Under the pieces are notes generated by a model. That model was not told the DNA's origin and ran no database searches. It saw only the letters and a program-made list of their open reading frames with translations. Of a stretch of DNA of 64,000 nucleotides, positions 21,190-32,612 are shown piece by piece (position 1 is the first letter of the stretch; every line of letters starts with the position of its first letter). This stretch comes from Aedes albopictus (taxonomy: Eukaryota; Arthropoda; Insecta; Diptera; Culicidae). The DNA lies in the NCBI RefSeq assembly GCF_035046485.1, contig NC_085138.1:41513464-41577463 (forward strand), written 5' to 3'. The position numbers were made by a program, and so were the translations under genes.

Positions 21190-21692
21190 GCGTAAACTTT
21201 GCAGCCTCCTGTAGTATGGTAGTCCGAAGCATCTTCTTCCCCCGGCAAAGATATCCACAAAGCCACCTGGAGATCACCGACCATCAAACAGAGAACCAAA
21301 TCGACCACGTTCTAATCGACGGTAAATTCTTCTCGGATATAACTAATGTTCGCACATACCGCAGTGCGAATACAGATTCGGATCACTACTTAGCAGCTTT
21401 ATGCATGCGCTCAAAACTTTCGACAGTTATCACCACGCGTCGAAGTCGAACGCCGCGACTCAACATCGAGCAGCTGCGTAACGTAGAAGTGGCTCAAGAC
21501 TACGCGCAGCAGTTAGCAGTGGCCCTACCAACGGAAGAGCAGCTCGGCGCAGCTACACTTGAAGATGGCTGGAGGGACATCCGATCCGCCATAGGTAGTA
21601 CCTCGGCTACAGCACTAGGCTTCGTGACTCCGAATCACAGAAACGACTGGTACGACGGCGAATGTGAACAGTTGAAAAACGAGAAGAATGCA
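21190..21692 (+). pseudogene. Element D: C-terminal endonuclease segment
   Basis: It reads NFAASCSMVVRSIFFPR, then HQTENQIDHVLIDGKFF and YRSANTDSDHYLAALCMRSK. The Q-IDHVL and SDHYL motifs are the last conserved blocks of AP-type endonucleases in RTE elements; D and H of SDH are catalytic. The linker follows to NDWYDGECEQLKNEKNA, where the frame is cut by an insertion flanked by AATGCA. The N-terminal two thirds of the endonuclease are absent. Confidence 0.85.
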
Positions 21693-21927
21693 CTAAGGTT
21701 GCAACCATTCATTTGCAAAGATTTACATTCATTTGCTATTATCTTAGTTTAGAAGCATGGTATCGAAAAACAATGTATGGATGAATTTAACCTTGTAGTT
21801 TTATCTGAAAGTTTGCCGAATAACATTGGGGTCACAAACGTATACCAAAGTTGTGAGCAAGCTGTGAAGGCAACTTTCCACAGCGTGAATGGAATTTACA
21901 TTTGCATTCAATGCATTCAATGCATTC
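21693..21927. mobile_element. 235-bp insertion in element D
   Basis: Sequence foreign to element D lies between AATGCA at 21687-21692 and AATGCA at 21928-21933. Removing it with one AATGCA restores the reading frame (NEKNA to AWARILQHRT). The right end consists of about three copies of ATTCAATGC, so the apparent duplication may be partly slippage. There are no convincing inverted ends and no coding capacity. Confidence 0.65.
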
Positions 21928-21933
21928 AATGCA

Positions 21934-22158
21934 GCATGGGCGAGAATTCTGCAACACCGGACGAGAGCGAATGAGGCACGTAACAAACAGGCGCGGAACA
22001 GGCAGAACTCAGTCTTCCGGATGAAGAAGCGCCATCAGGAAGAACGAGATCGCGAAGTGATGGAAGAGCTGTACCGCGCTAAGGACACACGAAAGTTCTA
22101 CGAGAAGCTGAACCACTCGCGCAGAGGATCACGGGAATATTCTCACGAGCGAGCGTGA
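21934..22158 (+). pseudogene. Element D: linker segment
   Basis: It continues with AWARILQHRTRANEA, KQARNRQNSVFRMKKRHQEE and DTRKFYEKLN, a basic, helical linker known ahead of the RT domain in RTE elements. A frameshift around 22110-22150 (after NHSRRGS) ends it, and the RT frame starts two bases later. Confidence 0.8.
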
Positions 22159-22159
22159 G

Positions 22160-23281
22160 GTGGTCGAGAGGTGGCGGCAGCATTACGATGAGCACCTCAA
22201 TGGCGACGTTGCAAGTACCAAAGGTGGCGTGGTAACAGATCTAGGAGTATGTGCACAGGACGAAAGACTTCCGGCCCCTAACCTCCAAAAAATTGAAGAG
22301 GAGGTTGGCCGGTTGAAAAACAACAAAGCCGCTGGAGAAGATCAACTACCAAGCGAGTTTCTAAAATACGGTGGAAAAAGACTGGTGAGAGCACTACACT
22401 GGGTCATTACCAAGATTTTGGAGGAGGAAGTATTACCGGAGGAATGCATGGAAGTCCATGGATGGATGGATATCGTGTGCCCCATCTTCAAAAAGGGCGA
22501 CAAGTTGGATTGCAGGAACTATCGTGCGATCACACTACTGAGCGCTGCCTACAAGATACTCTCTCAAATTCTATGCCGCCGTCTATCACCGATTGCTAGA
22601 GTGTTCGTGGAGCAATATCAGACTAGATTCATGGGTGAACGCGCTACAACGGACCAGATGTTTGCCATCCGCCAGGTGTTGCAGAAATGCCGCGAATACA
22701 ACGTGCCCACACATCACTTGTTCATCGATTCCAAATCGGCGTATGATACAATCGATCGAGAACAGCTATGGCAGATTATGCACGAATACGGATTCCCGGA
22801 TAAACTGATACGGTTGATCAAGGTGACGATGGATCGAGTGATGTGCGTAGTTCGAGTATCAGGGACACTCTCAAGTCCCTTCGAATCTCGCAGAGGGTTA
22901 CGGCAAGGTGATGGTCTTTCGTGCTTGCTGTTCAACATTGCTTTGGAGGGTGTAATTAAGAGAGCGGGGATAAACACGAGTGGGACGATTTTCACGAAGT
23001 CCGTTCAGCTGCTTGGTTTCGCCGATGATATTGATATTATTGCTTGTAAATTTGAGACGATGACGGAAACGTACATCCGACTAAAGAGTGAAGCCAGGCG
23101 AATCGGATCAGTCATTAATGTGTCGAAGACAAAGTACATGATGGCAAAGGGCTCCAGGGAAGAATCTCCGCGCCCGCCACCCCGAATTCATATCGACGGT
23201 GATGAAATCGAGGCGGTTGAAGAATTCGTGTACTTGGGCTCACTGGTGACCACCGACAACGACACCAGCAGAGAAATTTAG
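22160..23281 (+). pseudogene. Element D: reverse transcriptase domain, open frame
   Basis: This 373-codon frame covers the RT domain of an RTE LINE. It shows KNNKAAGEDQLPSEFLKYGG (residues about 53-72), CPIFKKGDKLDCRNYRAITLL (about 112-132), motif A LFIDSKSAYDTID (about 187-199), motif B RRGLRQGDGLSCLLFN (about 240-255) and motif C GFADDIDII (about 286-294). The F in FADD is normal for RTE. Both catalytic aspartates of motif C and that of motif A are present. The frame starts by chance at MVERW and ends at a stop (23279-23281) where the family continues RRIVAGNRAYFGFRRTLRS to 23358. As the endonuclease is incomplete, the copy cannot move itself. Confidence 0.88.
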
Positions 23282-23363
23282 AGACGCATTGTGGCAGGAA
23301 ATCGAGCTTACTTTGGATTCCGCAGAACTCTACGATCGAATAAAGTTCGCCGTTACACGAATG

Positions 23364-23978
23364 TCTTTTGGCCGAATGCCGTTTGGCCGAACGCCGTTTG
23401 GCCGAATGCCATCTGGCCGATTGGGTCGTTTGGCCGAATGCCTTTCGGTCGAATTGTGATCATAAGAATTCAGAAGAAGTTTTTGACATTCTAATTGCCT
23501 ATATGTTTCCCATAAATATATCCTTCTTTTGTTCATAAGGGGCTGTCCATAAACCACGTGGTCATGAGGGGGGGGGGGGGGTTCGGCCAATGACCATTTT
23601 GTATGGACAAATAAATTTTTTTGTATGGACCATTGACCACGCGGGGGGGGGGGGGGTTTGAGAAGTCCCAAAAAAATGACCACGTGGTTTATGGACAGCC
23701 CCTAATCTATTCTTTCTAGCTTTGTCATTCAGAGATCAGCTGGCATTGAAGCTGTCAATATTTCATCAAAGAATATTCCTTCTTTGAATCATAGGCTGTT
23801 CTTTCAAGTTACACTGATTCGGCAAATGGTGGCATGGTCTTTTAAGTTCATTATTTTTCGGCCAAACGGCATTTGGCCAAATGGCATTCGGCCAAATGGC
23901 ATTCGGCCAAATGGCTCTTCCGGCCAAATTGCGTTCGGCCTAACGGCATTCGGCCAAACAGCATTCGACCAAATCACC
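23364..23978. mobile_element. Foldback element with GGCCGAATGCC repeats
   Basis: The left end (about 23366-23455) is a short array of TTTGGCCGAATGCCG-like 15-bp units. The right end (about 23852-23978) is the same array inverted (CGGCATTCGGCCAAA). Together they make a foldback whose terminal repeats are themselves tandem. It cuts off element D at 23358 and is itself interrupted by the MITE at 23538-23703. No coding capacity. Confidence 0.78.
23538..23703. mobile_element. 166-bp MITE ending AGGGGCTGTCCATAAACC
   Basis: The perfect or near-perfect terminal inverted repeat is about 28 bp (AGGGGCTGTCCATAAACCAC onward), with TA on both sides (23536-23537 and 23704-23705). The inside carries two G-runs of about 13 bases on the plus strand. 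This end sequence is common in insect genomes by my recollection. Confidence 0.82.
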
Positions 23979-25584
23979 CGGAACCCCGCAAATGCTCAAA
24001 ATAGGAACAAGACCCTATTCAAATGTATCCGGCATATGCCATGTCCTATGCTTATTTTCCCCTTAATTAATTTGAATGCTTCGGTCATCTTTCTTTTCGT
24101 TTGACAATCGTCCTTTTCATTGGCCTTCAGGTTTTGTGCAGTTTTGATTTGACTCTCCGTCACCAAAGGTAGAGATTCCAATACAAATATGAAATTAACT
24201 TCATTTTGATTTTTAAGAATTGAAAGAAAAAAAATCAGGCGCACGCAAATATGTTTTCTCAAAATTTGATATTAAAACATTGTTCTATGTATATTCTACA
24301 TGGTTCGTAGATTAGGAGGTTACACAAAATCTAGATTACATTCTCACACTAAAATATCTTCTGAGATTATAAAAAAAGTATTTTGGTTCAGATAAATTCT
24401 CTCTGAATATTCAAAGGTTAACCATCAAGCATAAATAAGTTCGTTCGTAGTTTGAGTCCAGCCTTTTACCCCGTCTAATGTTTCGTCGTTTCAAACGCCA
24501 AACCATAAAATCAGATTCATTTTAAAATTGATGAAATCCTACCCCGGAGTAAAAACAACAACATAAAACTGTTTAGCCAACATGTGCTTGTCGTTCTCAA
24601 TTCACCATGTACGTAAGTCGTAACTTCGTGCCGGACACGCTTCGCAACATGGCTCTTCTGTAGGTACATGCTAACATCCAACACATGCCGGCCATACCCA
24701 ATGACACGACACGACACCGAAACGGGCCCATAAAAAGATTAAGTTTATGGAAATCAGATTGACAAACTTTCGTCACAAGCTGTTCGTCAGTCAGTCACCA
24801 GTCACCACCCATCCAGCGAGAAGTCCCTGCACACGGGGTTGCTCCTGTCGGTGACAACTTTCGAGCTTTCGGTCAACCCGCCCCGGTCGAAGTCACCCAT
24901 CAGCTCTCAGCTTTCCAAGGGCTTCGTTATTCACTCTCTGTGTGTGAGATTGTGGTTTTTACATCGCACACAGCTTATGTTTAAAAATTCACGTCACTGA
25001 CTGGTGGCTGTTTCCGGGTGACCTTTTACACCGGCGATGCATCAGAAGATACACAGCAGCATACGCCCTCGACCGAAAATTGGTTTAGTTGGGGGAGTTT
25101 TTTTTTTCTGGTGCGATCAGAATTTCCCGGAATATTTGGTCAGTCTTTGTCAATGTGTGAATGCTGCTGTGAACATTCCAGCAGAAATAGGCGTAGGTTG
25201 GTTGATACAAGGTTCGTTCGAAGTTTTTGCTATGAAGCCATGTGTGAACTCGTTTCAAAGAAAAAGAAAATGGAAAACTAATTGAAAGGATGTTTTTTTT
25301 CTTCCTGCGCTGTGAAGTGTCATCCAAATCCATCTTTTGGTGGTGGGTCCATTATACAATACTTATTCTATATTCAACGCATGCATTTGAACGTAGCGAG
25401 AAAAACAACGTAACACCTGCACATTTGGTCGGCTTTTATTAAAAAAGAGAATAACATGTAAGCAATTATATAAAATACTTAAGTTTTTCAAATCGAACTC
25501 AGTATTTATTTTGAAAAAAAAAATACATATATTGACTAAAAGTAGTCATATATAGCAATGCATCCTTAATTCAAACAAGAAGGG
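23979..25584. other. Unrecognised sequence
   Basis: AT-rich to 24700. 24780-25000 is GC-richer with repeated CAGTCAGTCACCAGTCACC, and could be a promoter or 5' exon of a host gene. No domain was recognised in the 80-codon frames around 25018-25333. A (T)9 run and an (A)10 run are present. Confidence 0.35.
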
Positions 25585-25592
25585 AATATCAG

Positions 25593-25864
25593 CAAGGATG
25601 TTTTTGATCACCTGGCAATCAATTGACTCATTTGTCTATAACTCAGTTCAGAAGTCTAATATTACAATGTGGTGTTCGGCAAACTTGTAGATTCATGTTT
25701 TTCAGAGTTCAGAGTTCAGAGTTAAGATATGGCGTCCTTGGTAATAATTGTAGGAAAAACAATAATCCACAAGTTAGCCGTACACCATATTGTAATATTG
25801 GGCTTCTTAACTGAGTTATAGGCAAATGAGTCAAATGATTGCCAGGTGATCTAAAACATCCTTG
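25593..25864. mobile_element. 272-bp hAT-type MITE with 8-bp target duplication
   Basis: The ends are CAAGGATGTTTT and its complement, and the inverted repeat reaches about 110 bp inward with few mismatches. AATATCAG lies directly outside both ends (25585-25592 and 25865-25872), a perfect 8-bp target duplication as made by hAT transposases. The centre has three CAGAGTT units. No coding capacity. Confidence 0.92.
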
Positions 25865-25872
25865 AATATCAG

Positions 25873-26750
25873 TGAGATCTTGGGTAGTACACAACATTTT
25901 ATTATCTGATTTAATTTTTCAGAATTCTTAAAAGAATTACTTCTGAGAGTTTTTCGAAAATTCCTTTTCTTTAGTAGTTGCTTTGGACATTTTCCGACAA
26001 ATGGATCACCAAAATAACTAAACATTGACATTGACATACCTCAACTGCTGTCACAATGCTAAACCCCATACAAGGTGGAGCCATGATTTACATGTGGCAA
26101 ATGCTAGAAAAGCTTGTTTCATTGGTCCATTGTCTTGAGGAATATCTAGCAATTGATTGGGAAAATTATTTGTGAAATCCTCAGTGATGTTTTTGGGATT
26201 TCTTTGGCAATTCCTTTAGATCGACTTCCTTTAAATAATCTTCTGGTACATCCGTTAAAGATGTCATTGGTAGCCACTTTTAGGCATTGCTTTAGCATTT
26301 CGTTCCGGAGTTATCTTGGCAATCGGTAGTTAAAACGGGAGATTTTTAATTTGTCATTTTGGCACTCTATGGGAACGTGTACTATACTCTCGTCCTGCAA
26401 AAAAAAATAACATTTCAGGACAAAAGATTCTGAAGTAATCTCTGAAGGAATTCCAGGATAAATGTCGGGCATAATAAAAAAATCTTTGACGCCTGAAAAA
26501 AACATGAAAAATTCTAAAAAAAGCTAAAGAATCCTCTGCAGTTATTTCTAGAAGAACTTTAAAAAAATGAAGGCATTAGGTCATTGTAGCAGGAATTGCT
26601 GAAAGAATCTTTGGATATACACCTGCAGCATCACTGGAAAAAATTCTGAAAGAATCCCTGAAGAGCGGTCTAAATAAATCCTACGCAAATTCCTCTAGAG
26701 GAATATCTAGATTAACCCAAGGAAAAAGTTCCAGAAAAATCTGTTGTAAT
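25873..26750. repeat. AT-rich DNA with degenerate GAATTCC-type repeats
   Basis: From about 26120 the sequence is a loose run of words such as GGAATTCC, TCTTTGGCAATTCC and GAAGGAATTCCAGG, as in the fields at 36.5-37.6, 39.9-43.4 and 54.9-58.6 kb. No gene seen. Confidence 0.5.
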
Positions 26751-26798
26751 ACCATCAATGGCATGCTCGGAATAAATGGATTGCTGGTAAAGACGACG
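26751..26798 (+). repeat. Array leader, copy 1
   Basis: 48 bp (from ACCATCAATGGCATGCTCGG to AAAGACGACG) that recur with two substitutions at 44888-44935. Here the octamer array follows at once. Confidence 0.9.
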
Positions 26799-26799
26799 A

Positions 26800-29700
26800 C
26801 AAGACAAGAAGACAAGAAGACCAGAAGACCAGAAGACCAGAAGACCAGAAGACCAGAAGACCAGAAGACCAGAAGACCAGAAGACCAGAAGACCAGAAGA
26901 CCAGAAGACCAGAAGACCAGAAGACCAGAAGACCAGAAGACCAGAAGACCAGAAGACCAGAAGACCAGAAGACCAGAAGACCAGAAGACCAGAAGACCAG
27001 AAGACCAGAAGACCAGAAGACCAGAAGACCAGAAGACCAGAAGACCAGAAGACCAGAAGACCAGAAGACCAGAAGACCAGAAGACCAGAAGACCAGAAGA
27101 CCAGAAGACCAGAAGACCAGAAGACCAGAAGACCAGAAGACAAGAAGACCAGAAGACAAGAAGACAAGAAGACAAGAAGACAAGAAGACAAGAAGACAAG
27201 AAGACAAGAAGACAAGAAGACAAGAAGACAAGAAGACAAGAAGACAAGAAGACAAGAAGACAAGAAGACAAGAAGACAAGAAGACAAGAAGACAAGAAGA
27301 CAAGAAGACAAGAAGACAAGAAGACAAGAAGACAAGAAGACAAGAAGACAAGAAGACAAGAAGACAAGAAGACAAGAAGACAAGAAGACAAGAAGACAAG
27401 AAGACAAGAAGACAAGAAGACAAGAAGACAAGAAGACAAGAAGACAAGAAGACAAGAAGACAAGAAGACAAGAAGACAAGAAGACAAGAAGACAAGAAGA
27501 CAAGAAGACAAGAAGACAAGAAGACAAGAAGACAAGAAGACAAGAAGACAAGAAGACAAGAAGACAAGAAGACAAGAAGACAAGAAGACAAGAAGACAAG
27601 AAGACAAGAAGACAAGAAGACAAGAAGACAAGAAGACAAGAAGACAAGAAGACAAGAAGACAAGAAGACAAGAAGACAAGAAGACAAGAAGACAAGAAGA
27701 CAAGAAGACAAGAAGACAAGAAGACAAGAAGACAAGAAGACAAGAAGACAAGAAGACAAGAAGACAAGAAGACAAGAAGACAAGAAGACAAGAAGACAAG
27801 AAGACAAGAAGACAAGAAGACAAGAAGACAAGAAGACAAGAAGACAAGAAGACAAGAAGACAAGAAGACAAGAAGACAAGAAGACAAGAAGACAAGAAGA
27901 CAAGAAGACAAGAAGACAAGAAGACAAGAAGACAAGAAGACAAGAAGACAAGAAGACAAGAAGACAAGAAGACAAGAAGACAAGAAGACAAGAAGACAAG
28001 AAGACAAGAAGACAAGAAGACAAGAAGACAAGAAGACAAGAAGACAAGAAGACAAGAAGACAAGAAGACAAGAAGACAAGAAGACAAGAAGACAAGAAGA
28101 CAAGAAGACAAGAAGACAAGAAGACAAGAAGACAAGAAGACAAGAAGACAAGAAGACAAGAAGACAAGAAGACAAGAAGACAAGAAGACAAGAAGACAAG
28201 AAGACAAGAAGACAAGAAGACAAGAAGACAAGAAGACAAGAAGACAAGAAGACAAGAAGACAAGAAGACAAGAAGACAAGAAGACAAGAAGACAAGAAGA
28301 CAAGAAGACAAGAAGACAAGAAGACAAGAAGACAAGAAGACAAGAAGACAAGAAGACAAGAAGACAAGAAGACAAGAAGACAAGAAGACAAGAAGACAAG
28401 AAGACAAGAAGACAAGAAGACAAGAAGACAAGAAGACAAGAAGACAAGAAGACAAGAAGACAAGAAGACAAGAAGACAAGAAGACAAGAAGACAAGAAGA
28501 CAAGAAGACAAGAAGACAAGAAGACAAGAAGACAAGAAGACAAGAAGACAAGAAGACAAGAAGACAAGAAGACAAGAAGACAAGAAGACAAGAAGACAAG
28601 AAGACAAGAAGACAAGAAGACAAGAAGACAAGAAGACAAGAAGACAAGAAGACAAGAAGACAAGAAGACAAGAAGACAAGAAGACAAGAAGACAAGAAGA
28701 CAAGAAGACAAGAAGACAAGAAGACAAGAAGACAAGAAGACAAGAAGACAAGAAGACAAGAAGACAAGAAGACAAGAAGACAAGAAGACAAGAAGACAAG
28801 AAGACAAGAAGACAAGAAGACAAGAAGACAAGAAGACAAGAAGACAAGAAGACAAGAAGACAAGAAGACAAGAAGACAAGAAGACAAGAAGACAAGAAGA
28901 CAAGAAGACAAGAAGACAAGAAGACAAGAAGACAAGAAGACAAGAAGACAAGAAGACAAGAAGACAAGAAGACAAGAAGACAAGAAGACAAGAAGACAAG
29001 AAGACAAGAAGACAAGAAGACAAGAAGACAAGAAGACAAGAAGACAAGAAGACAAGAAGACAAGAAGACAAGAAGACAAGAAGACAAGAAGACAAGAAGA
29101 CAAGAAGACAAGAAGACAAGAAGACAAGAAGACAAGAAGACAAGAAGACAAGAAGACAAGAAGACAAGAAGACAAGAAGACAAGAAGACAAGAAGACAAG
29201 AAGACAAGAAGACAAGAAGACAAGAAGACAAGAAGACAAGAAGACAAGAAGACAAGAAGACAAGAAGACAAGAAGACAAGAAGACAAGAAGACAAGAAGA
29301 CAAGAAGACAAGAAGACAAGAAGACAAGAAGACAAGAAGACAAGAAGACAAGAAGACAAGAAGACAAGAAGACAAGAAGACAAGAAGACAAGAAGACAAG
29401 AAGACAAGAAGACAAGAAGACAAGAAGACAAGAAGACAAGAAGACAAGAAGACAAGAAGACAAGAAGACAAGAAGACAAGAAGACAAGAAGACAAGAAGA
29501 CAAGAAGACAAGAAGACAAGAAGACAAGAAGACAAGAAGACAAGAAGACAAGAAGACAAGAAGACAAGAAGACAAGAAGACAAGAAGACAAGAAGACAAG
29601 AAGACAAGAAGACAAGAAGACAAGAAGACAAGAAGACAAGAAGACAAGAAGACAAGAAGACAAGAAGACAAGAAGACAAGAAGACAAGAAGACAAGAAGA

Positions 29701-30567
29701 CAAGAAGACAAGAAGACAAGAAGACAAGAAGACAAGAAGACAAGAAGACAAGAAGACAAGAAGACAAGAAGACAAGAAGACAAGAAGACAAGAAGACAAG
29801 AAGACAAGAAGACAAGAAGACAAGAAGACAAGAAGACAAGAAGACAAGAAGACAAGAAGACAAGAAGACAAGAAGACAAGAAGACAAGAAGACAAGAAGA
29901 CAAGAAGACAAGAAGACAAGAAGACAAGAAGACAAGAAGACAAGAAGACAAGAAGACAAGAAGACAAGAAGACAAGAAGACAAGAAGACAAGAAGACAAG
30001 AAGACAAGAAGACAAGAAGACAAGAAGACAAGAAGACAAGAAGACAAGAAGACAAGAAGACAAGAAGACAAGAAGACAAGAAGACAAGAAGACAAGAAGA
30101 CAAGAAGACAAGAAGACAAGAAGACAAGAAGACAAGAAGACAAGAAGACAAGAAGACAAGAAGACAAGAAGACAAGAAGACAAGAAGACAAGAAGACAAG
30201 AAGACAAGAAGACAAGAAGACAAGAAGACAAGAAGACAAGAAGACAAGAAGACAAGAAGACAAGAAGACAAGAAGACAAGAAGACAAGAAGACAAGAAGA
30301 CAAGAAGACAAGAAGACAAGAAGACAAGAAGACAAGAAGACAAGAAGACAAGAAGACAAGAAGACAAGAAGACAAGAAGACAAGAAGACAAGAAGACAAG
30401 AAGACAAGAAGACAAGAAGACAAGAAGACAAGAAGACAAGAAGACAAGAAGACAAGAAGACAAGAAGACAAGAAGACAAGAAGACAAGAAGACAAGAAGA
30501 CAAGAAGACAAGAAGACAAGAAGACAAGAAGACAAGAAGACAAGAAGACAAGAAGACAAGAAGACAA
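26800..30567 (+). repeat. Octamer satellite array 1 (AGACCAGA, then AGACAAGA)
   Basis: An 8-bp tandem repeat of about 3.77 kb. After two AGACAAGA units comes a block of about 40 AGACCAGA units (about 26817-27138), a few mixed units, then about 425 AGACAAGA units to 30567 with no variant visible. The plus strand of the main block has no T. Since 8 is not a multiple of 3, all three frames of a strand give the same octapeptide (KKTRRQED on plus, LVFLSSCL on minus), and no stop can occur. The 1,270-1,319-codon frames spanning it are therefore not genes. There is no higher-order unit. Confidence 0.97.
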
Positions 30568-32612
30568 CTCTGTCAGAGTCAGCCTTCTGTATCATTTCTT
30601 TTCTCCTTCATGATGAAAATAGTTTTTATGTAAAATTATCTTTTATGGCACAAATGTCCCAAATGGAGGATAACGTGCCTCTGGAGCCGACATTCTTCGA
30701 AAACTGTCATTTTGAACGATAGAATCAGAATCATAGGATATCCAACTACATTCACGTGGACGGTTGTGGCAAAAAAAAAGTTAACCCTACAATAATGATT
30801 CAAATCCATGAAACAACATCCCACATGAGCTCACGGAACTATTCAAATTCCGTGTTCTAAACCATTGTCAAAATCCCCCAAAGCTTTGTCACATCTCCGC
30901 GTTGTGCTTGGGCAGGTGCTTGCCATGGGAGAAAAGTCCCATACCGTATTGTTCAAATATTTACATTTTTTTTCCGCTGCTATTGCTTGGTCGGTCACAT
31001 CTCTCAGCGTCACCGACGACGACGACCGCCGCCACAAACGGGAAACGACAGACAGTCACCAGCACCGCCCGCGTGCGGTTGTGATATGCATTCTTACTTA
31101 TAGGTACGCTGCTGCTGCTGCTGCATGTAGTGAAGGTACCTCGAAGCCCCCCGAAGGGAAAAACGTCGCTGCTGTTCTGCAACGGTGCAACACTAACGCT
31201 GCTGCTACGGCTGAGTTTTTGCGAATGATTTTTCATGCAACATGCACACGAGTCGACGGCGGGCGGAAGTGTCTAAAATTCGGCTTTTTTGTTTGCCCTA
31301 GTGCATAGCGGATTGCCACCAGTTTCGTCTGCGAAAAGTGCGACTCGTGAGATTTTAAGCTTTTGCTTGGTTAGAGTGGCCCAAATGACTAAAGTACAAC
31401 TTTGAGCTTGAGTTCGCACATGGTTGATCATCTGTAGTTGCTACTCCAGTATCGCCAGATCAACTACGCTTACACAGGAAACCAATGAGATAGCCACTTT
31501 GGACTTAGCAGTGGGTCTTTCTATTTTTAGGCAAGAATGGCGTCTGTTACGTCAGATTGCAGTTCAAAGGGAAAAAAGAAGGAAGGGATGATGCAATAGC
31601 TCGCCCACGGCAGACCGTTTGACAGTGGTTCATGTTTGGTCCGTGGATTGCCGTTTGGTAGGCGCTATTGTGTATTGCTGCGTGGCAAAGCTCGTGGGTT
31701 GCAGACTTGTAGGCGTAATATGTTTGAAGAATCAATTCACTACTGTGAAGATGGGAGGAAAAAAGCGATTTAGCGACCTATGGAAAGTGTACCGACACCG
31801 GTGGTAATAGCGAAGTAAAATTTATACTTGTCTTCATTTGACTTTGAGCTCATAGCAGCTAGTTTTATCGTGCAAATGAACTCAATTTTTCGGAGAACCA
31901 CACTTTTTGGAATCAATGAGCCACTCTAATCTTCCCCTTCCCCATCACAAACCGAGTCAAAGCGTGTGTGAAAAACCCCTGGTTTTCATAATGTTTGAGC
32001 AACTTCGTGGCAGCGCTTCCGGTCGTCGGTTTCATCGTCCTCGTCGTCGTCGTCGTCGTTCGCCCATCCATCCCCAAGGAAAATAGGCTCGGTGCGATTA
32101 TTCGACGGATAAGCGGAATTTAACTGAGCGGACACGGTCATTGGACGCCACCCCGTTTGGTGGTGAAGAGACGGAAGGGCTTCTTTCACACATTCATCGC
32201 TTAGAATGTGTCATTTTGGAGCAATTTGAAACAAGAACAACGTACCAGCTAGCACAACCGTTTTACGAGATACCTATAGGTGCGAGACAGTTTTATATGC
32301 CATTAAAAACGGATTTGAAATTGACACGAGCCGAGCCGAGAGCACAAGGGCGATATCAGTTTTACGACGTCAATTCGTCCCATCAATGTGCACGCTGATT
32401 TTGTTTCTTTCATGGCGTCGTTAAAAAGGGCAGAATTTAATGCTTGTTTTTAAATTCTTGCATAAGTGGAAGCCATGGTTGTAATAGCCGCTTCAATTTT
32501 CAAACAATTCGATTCATACGAATTAAGGTTCATTTACGGTTCACTTAAATGATACAGAAGACTTTTAAGCGATGGCAAAAGGATTTAAAGATAGTATTTT
32601 TGACGAGGGAAT
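30568..32612. other. Spacer between arrays 1 and 2, no gene recognised
   Basis: Unique-looking DNA with GC-richer parts at 30990-31260 (containing (CTG)4) and 31990-32200 (containing (GTC)-type repeats CGTCGTCGTCGTCG). Frames up to 147 codons (30865-31308) have no recognisable motif and overlap frames on the other strand. Confidence 0.4.

Larger units (their letters stand above)
21170..23358 (+). mobile_element. Element D: RTE-clade (JAM1-like) LINE, truncated
   Basis: A fragment of an RTE-type LINE starts inside the endonuclease domain and ends just after the RT domain. The motifs fit the mosquito JAM1 family (RTE clade), recognised from memory. A 235-bp insertion lies in the linker (21693-21927), a frameshift near 22150 and a stop at 23279-23281. 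The 3' end is lost where a foldback element starts at about 23364. Otherwise this is the best preserved coding sequence in the window. Confidence 0.85.

Noticed and set aside
26681..30722. Open frames of 1,270-1,319 codons on both strands
   Set aside because: They are the octamer array: one strand has no T, so stops cannot occur. The ends of the frames are simply the first stops in the flanks.
30865..31308. 147-codon frame as a host gene
   Set aside because: Alanine and threonine runs come from a CTG microsatellite. No domain, and it overlaps minus-strand frames.
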